The position numbers and the translations under genes are program-made. From assembly GCA_037157565.1 (NCBI GenBank), contig JAZHRO010000024.1, positions 8,252,501 to 8,316,500 on the forward strand: 64,000 bases of DNA. The letters run 5' to 3'. Each line of letters starts with the position of its first letter. Position 1 is the stretch's first letter. Source of the DNA: Thalassia testudinum. Its lineage: Eukaryota; Streptophyta; Magnoliopsida; Alismatales; Hydrocharitaceae. Below the pieces are notes generated by a model. That model was not told the origin of the DNA. It did no database searches and was given only the letters and a program-made list of their open reading frames with translations. Shown here piece by piece: positions 60,657 to 64,000 of the stretch.

Positions 60657-62946
60657 TGATGAGAACCTCATCATGAGCCCTAACTAGCTCATTTTGACAT
60701 AAGAAAGAGAATAAAAGCTCCTACATAACCTAGAGAAGGGCATAATTCAAGGGATTACTACTCTGAGAAGAAAACATGAAATAAAGGGTAAAATGTAATT
60801 TTACCATTGCAGTACATCAACGGGATTTCTCAGAGACTAAACATAGGTCAAATGGTCTAAAGAAGGTAAAAAGTGAGTTGGTTCAATCAGAAATGGGTTC
60901 ATGTGCAATCTAAGAATTAAATGACATCTTGTGACCCTAAAACAGACTCACATAATTCAACAAGGTTTTGGTCAGAATAAAAATCAACTAAGCCCTCTAA
61001 AATTCATGAGAAAATATCCTCTAGGGTTTATAATATTCAAATTGGTCTTTGGAACCTATTTTAACCTAAGTAGGGGTCCTAGCTAGATATTTAACCTAAT
61101 TTGGGTTTTTGTGTAAAATGTCCAGTCGAACGTGGTCAAACCTAAAATCCAATTTCACCATTGGATTTCTTAGATCCAAATTAAGTTTCTACCAAAATTT
61201 GGACCTAAGGGGAAGTCACCTTGACCTACTTTGCAAAACAGTCCACCCAATTACATTTTGAACTCAAAACTTTTGAAAATCATTACGCAAACCCCCCTAT
61301 CTTCCTCGCAACCCTTTGCAATTAAGTCCCTCTTCCATTAAGGCGAGGAGTCCTACTCCAGCGAGGATTTGAGGAGGATTTCTCCCCGATTCCTCAAAGA
61401 TCCCCTCCCATATTTGGAAGGGAGAATATCTGAGGAATTCCCTATCGTCTGAACACAATCCCTAGATCTGATTCGCACCCACTTTCTCGTGCGAACGCTC
61501 GAGAGAATTGGGTAGCATCCGCACCTTCCATCTCCAGAAAGATCCTTGCGCTTGGAAGCTTTCCTTCTAAGCACAAGAGCCCCTGCCAGTACCTATTAAA
61601 GGACCCTCTTCTCCAACCGCATATTTTCAGCTTGGCTTGGTCGGAGAATCACCTCCAATTTCTTCCCTTCTCTTCCGGCCAAGTGTCCAGCAGGCTTTGG
61701 TGATTCTTCCTCCTCCTTCTTGTCGCTCTGCCACAATACCGATGGCAGAGTTGTCTCTACCTCCATCCTCCGCGTCGCGCCATACTTGCGCACGCGCCAA
61801 TACCCCTTCATTGTCGCCGCTCTCCCTCCACTGGAATCTTCTTCTCCAGCGGCGGTAGGTACGAGTCATCCACCTCCTCCCTCCTTTCGTCTGTTAAGTA
61901 GGTTAGAACTCTTCCTCTCCCTCTTCTCTTCATTTCCCCCTCCTTTATTTCTACTTTTATCCCCTCGACGCCTCAGACCACCACCACCTTCTCCATCTCC
62001 AGTCGACTACCGGCGAAGGTGCATCCACCGCTCCGCACTTCCACACGCCTCACCAGACCCCTCATAATCTCCGCCATCACCCACTGATCATCATCCACCC
62101 CTCCACTGACCGACAACACCTCCATACTTGCCCACCAACCTAACCCACCTTCACGGCCGCAAAGCAACCTAGGCACCTTCGCCGTGCCACGACGAATCTC
62201 CCCATTTGGTTTAATGAGGCCGCAAGGCTGTATTCGTGAGTTTCAAGTCAGACCCCCTTTCCACCATTGAAGCACGAGCAAGAAGCTTGTATCTTCGCTC
62301 CAGGCCGCATTACTCCAGGTCTTTAGGTCTAGGAGGTGCGGGTTGGACTCGTGCATACACCCAACTAGAGAGCAAGCTTTGCAAGGAACCCAGCTGCGGC
62401 AATTGAGCGAAAGACCTCCTGCGGGCGCGCAAGCTAAGCAGGTGGGACTTTTAGTCCCACCTCGGAAACTCAGGAGCGCAGTGAGTCATTTATATTATTT
62501 TTGTGTTTTTCGCTGGTCGCCTCAAGTCGCGGGGTGAGGTCCCCTTGCCCATGTTCACCCACCTCATCCGCGACCCACGCCCCCGCGGACCTGGCTGACC
62601 GACCCGTTTAACCACACTCCTCGCGCACCACCCACATCGGTGCACCTGGACCTGGGTGCGCAACCCGACCCGATTACCCGGCTTGCTGTGAGAGAGTAAA
62701 CCGAAGAGAGAAATAGAAAGAGAGTGTACGTGGGGGAGGGTAGGGGTAGGTTTTGCTCCGCTGTGTGCAGGGAAAAGAACAAACGAAGAGGAAGGCGTAG
62801 CCAAAGAGAAAGAAGGAGAAGGAAGAAGAGCTAAAGCAAGGCGCAGCCAAGGCAAGCAGGGAAGGAAGCTGAAGGTAGGAGCGGCTAAGGAAAGCGTAGG
62901 GCTGAAGGAAGAAGAAGGACTGGGAAGTAGAAGCTAAGGACGACAA
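60657..62946 (+). repeat. Long repeat copy C (~2.3 kb)
   Basis: Begins with TGATGAGAACCTCATCA and follows copy B head to tail. It is ended at 62946 by the LTR insertion. Its open frames (61637-62067 and 62343-62946) are GC-skewed and have no conserved motif. Confidence 0.65.
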
Positions 62947-64000
62947 TGTAACGACCCGGTTCCCGAGTCATTGCGATACACGAGAATCGGACAGACTCGA
63001 CTAATCCCAAGACCTAATCGTCCAACGAGGAAGTAACCAAAAGAGTAGTAAAATAAACCACATTCAACATGAATATAACTAGCAGTAACAAAATACAGTA
63101 GTAAGAAAAGGAACTACTACAGTATACACCACCACAACAGTAGAACAACAATATGTACATAACATGAAGCTTACAATAAAAAAGTACAAGGAGTAACAAG
63201 GAAACTACTCACTACAGTGGAAGAAAAGTACAAAAAGAACTGCGGGTAACTCTATTGGACCATACTAGGCCCAGCGTCCTATACAGCCGCTGACCCTGGC
63301 TGCTCAACACCTGGTCCTGAAAAGTAACGGGTGTAACACGTCAGCGAAACTCTGAGTAGAGTGGCAACTAAAAGCTAAAGAAGCAGTAGAGTGTACAGTA
63401 GCTGTTATAATTTTACTTTCTTTATTTACGTCTTTCTATTATTTCATGATTTATTTATTTCCCAGATCCTTCACTTGATCTCGAATGTTCCTTGTGGGAA
63501 CGATCTTGATTGCAATCTTTTCCGAAAAGTAGAAGTAACACGTGGTGCTCTCCTGGCTGGGAGAGTCCCCCGTGGTGGTCCTACCCTCAGTCAACCACCC
63601 CAAGGTTGCTGACAGACGTAACGGTGATTACGGCACGCACGATAAGCGCACGGGTAGCTACCCCACACTGGCACGCGGTCAGTCGTTTCCGTTAACGGGT
63701 GCGCTCAAAATACAGCACAGAACCAGTATAGGGCAGAGCCCTCTCAGTAACAGGGGTCCAACCCCTCCAAAGTCCGCGCACCCTCGCCTGACTACCCTAG
63801 TTTGCCCAGTGGGCCTAACAAGTCGGTGTAGGAGGCTAGCAGAACCCCGGGGCCCATGGGGTAGCTAGTGCTCTCCCTACACTAGTAGCACTCCTCGGTA
63901 CTACGTACGCGAGGGCCAACAAGTCGGTGTACAGTGGCCAAACCCACCCCGGTCTCAACCTGAGGCGGAAAGCTCCCCTCTACACTAAGAGGTAATGTGT
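62947..64000 (-). repeat. Tekay-family LTR, truncated by the window edge
   Basis: Begins TGTAACGACCCGGTTCCC and aligns with the solo LTR from 19082 over its whole visible length. Only the U5-side kilobase is in view, so it cannot be decided whether it is a solo LTR or part of a full element. Confidence 0.9.

Overview
The window looks like a repeat-rich piece of an angiosperm nuclear chromosome. The host genes have introns and plant-specific families (an R2R3-MYB and an LPR-type multicopper oxidase), and most of the rest is LTR retrotransposon and other repeat DNA. The very GC-rich third codon positions of the LPR exons suggest a monocot, perhaps a commelinid. That is an inference and I cannot name the species.

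Layout: 1-2449 is a minus-strand long terminal repeat (LTR) cut by the window edge. 4625-5957 is a three-exon R2R3-MYB gene on the minus strand. 8702-9397 is a decayed L-cysteine desulfhydrase-like pseudogene. 10.0-14.4 kb is mostly unassigned DNA with a tRNA-like (SINE-type) promoter relic near 12.5 kb. 15564-18492 is an internally deleted retrotransposon that kept its target-site duplication (TSD). 19082-21781 is a solo LTR with a perfect 5-bp TSD. 23137-23244 is a scrap of a leucine-rich-repeat receptor-like gene followed by a tandem duplication. 24554-34802 is a full-length but dead Ty3 (Tekay/Del-like chromovirus) element with two 2.6-2.7 kb LTRs. 36-39 kb is AT-rich DNA with duplications, a (TA)n tract and a palindrome-rich block.

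42531-49079 holds the best host gene, an apparently intact three-exon LPR1/LPR2-type ferroxidase on the minus strand. Its last 17 codons lie 2.9 kb away from exon 2 and carry part of the type-1 copper site. 50009-50341 is a Tourist-like MITE. 51318-56288 is a young, gag-only, non-autonomous Copia-type element (TR-GAG type) with LTRs of equal length. It sits inside a diverged copy of a ~2.3-2.6 kb repeat whose other copies stand in direct tandem at 58044-62946. The last kilobase is another minus-strand Tekay-family LTR.

The most unusual signal runs across families. The Tekay-type LTRs and the unrelated Copia-type LTRs are both packed with copies of the perfect palindrome CAGACGTCTG and close variants. 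In the Tekay LTRs, pairs of palindromes form a conserved 12-bp stem hairpin, and the number of palindromes differs between the two LTRs of one element. All exon coordinates were derived by reading the sequence by hand and checking reading-frame phase; no database was searched.
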